A DNA stretch of 64,000 nt from Marinomonas transparens (GTDB lineage Bacteria > Pseudomonadota > Gammaproteobacteria > Pseudomonadales > Marinomonadaceae). Shown here piece by piece: positions 63,350-64,000 of the stretch. Position numbers and translations under genes: made by a program. Location of the stretch: NCBI RefSeq assembly GCF_016463975.1, contig NZ_JAEMNX010000010.1, positions 62,001-126,000 on the forward strand. Reading direction: 5' to 3'. Every line of letters starts with the position of its first letter. Within the stretch, counting starts at the first letter, position 1. Below the pieces are notes generated by a model. That model was not told the origin of the DNA, did not search any database, and saw nothing but the letters and a program-made list of their open reading frames with translations.

Positions 63350-64000
63350 TTATTCCGGACGTTGGCGAGTACTGGCCAATAGTGCACCTAAGCTCGCCGC
63401 TTTTGGTTTCACCAGCCAGAACTTACCAATGTAGTCGTAGAAGTTTTCTAGGACTTCATGTCCCCATTCGCTATCAGTTTCTCGAACATATTCCTCAATC
63501 ACAGAACGAAGATGCGAACGATATTCTTCGGTTAATTCCGTGCCAATACGATGTATTTCCACCAACTCGTGGTTATATTTGTCCACAAAGGTGCGATCTA
63601 AATCGAGCACATAAGCAAAACCACCTGTCATGCCCGCACCAAAGTTGTAACCCGTGCTCCCCAGTACCGTCACCATACCGCCAGTCATGTATTCACAACA
63701 GTGATCACCCGCGCCTTCAATGACCGTATGAGCACCAGAGTTACGCACCGCAAAGCGTTCCCCAGCGGTACCAGCAGCAAACAACTTACCGCCGGTTGCA
63801 CCGTATAGGCAGGTGTTACCAATGATCGCCGATTTTTGCGATTCGAAACGTGAACCACGAGGTGGGCGAATCACCAATTTACCGCCTGTCATGCCTTTAC
63901 CAACGTAGTCGTTCGCATCCCCATCTAGGTACATGTTCAGACCACCCGCATTCCAAACACCAAAACTTTGCCCTGCGGTTCCAGAGAGTTTCAACGTAAG
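63350..64000 (-). CDS. gltB: Glutamate synthase large subunit, C-terminal part (cut by window)
   Basis: The last 216 codons of gltB; the frame is open at the right edge, so the 5' part lies outside. The piece is the C-terminal GXGXG beta-helix domain: [20 protein letters not shown], then [49 protein letters not shown] and [23 protein letters not shown]. The end [20 protein letters not shown] matches GltB. Catalytic and glutaminase domains are not visible here. Confidence 0.95.
   Translation of the reverse strand, partial: LTLKLSGTAGQSFGVWNAGGLNMYLDGDANDYVGKGMTGGKLVIRPPRGSRFESQKSAIIGNTCLYGATGGKLFAAGTAGERFAVRNSGAHTVIEGAGDHCCEYMTGGMVTVLGSTGYNFGAGMTGGFAYVLDLDRTFVDKYNHELVEIHRIGTELTEEYRSHLRSVIEEYVRETDSEWGHEVLENFYDYIGKFWLVKPKAASLGALLASTRQRPE

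Overview
The window looks like a chromosomal segment of a moderate-G+C marine gammaproteobacterium. The betBA, iol, exbB-exbD-exbD-tonB, gltBD, mltA and ycaQ complement would fit Oceanospirillales, perhaps Marinomonas. This is an inference from gene content and protein flavour, not from a marker gene. No rRNA, tRNA or CRISPR array was seen. About 65 protein-coding genes are supported, including three short ones of 44-55 codons (at 23014, 27915 and 61219).

Layout. 1-5712: a stress locus with an ECF sigma factor and ChrR-type zinc anti-sigma factor, divergent from a five-gene operon (SnoaL-like, SDR, FAD oxidoreductase, DUF1365, cyclopropane-fatty-acid synthase). 6079-19175: a myo-inositol regulon with an RpiR regulator, an ABC importer, iolG and iolC(DUF2090)-iolD-iolE-iolA; GGAA-N6-TTCC-like palindromes sit upstream of each transcription unit. 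19568-25627: repair and redox genes: alkB-like, a frameshifted dedA, a 136-bp MITE, ycaQ, sigZ with a tiny Cys-rich protein, and a TetR regulator with operators on itself and on a Tat-exported nitroreductase. 26081-27811: an OlsF-like ornithine-lipid synthase behind a Pho box. 28382-32120: a CBM48 protein and betB-betA for glycine betaine synthesis. 32220-39060: metallopeptidase, DnaJ-like protein, mltA, an ExbB-ExbD-ExbD-TonB operon and amtB with a sigma-54-type promoter. 39133-46482: a type I restriction-modification operon carrying a HEPN/MNT pair. 46570-49206: MATE and MFS exporters. 49283-59273: a ChvE/GguAB sugar importer with an oxidative non-phosphorylating sugar-acid pathway and a GbpR-like LysR regulator. 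59569-64000: a CPA2 antiporter, two small conserved proteins and gltD/gltB.

The most unusual object is the restriction operon. HsdM and HsdS are followed by a HEPN protein of the HI0074 family with an intact R-x4-H-x-Y motif. The next gene encodes a single 1301-residue polypeptide: an MNT nucleotidyltransferase (GS-x10-D-x-D) fused in frame to the N-terminus of HsdR. In the usual toxin-antitoxin pair the MNT partner is a free antitoxin that adenylylates HEPN. Here neutralisation of the HEPN RNase would be physically tied to the restriction subunit, which suggests a restriction system coupled to an abortive RNase.

Secondary points of interest are the mirrored TGATCC promoters of the ECF/ChrR locus, the recurring operators of the inositol and TetR regulons, a short hairpin inside the inositol ABC operon sharing its ends with the MITE, and the SigZ/Cys-rich pair.
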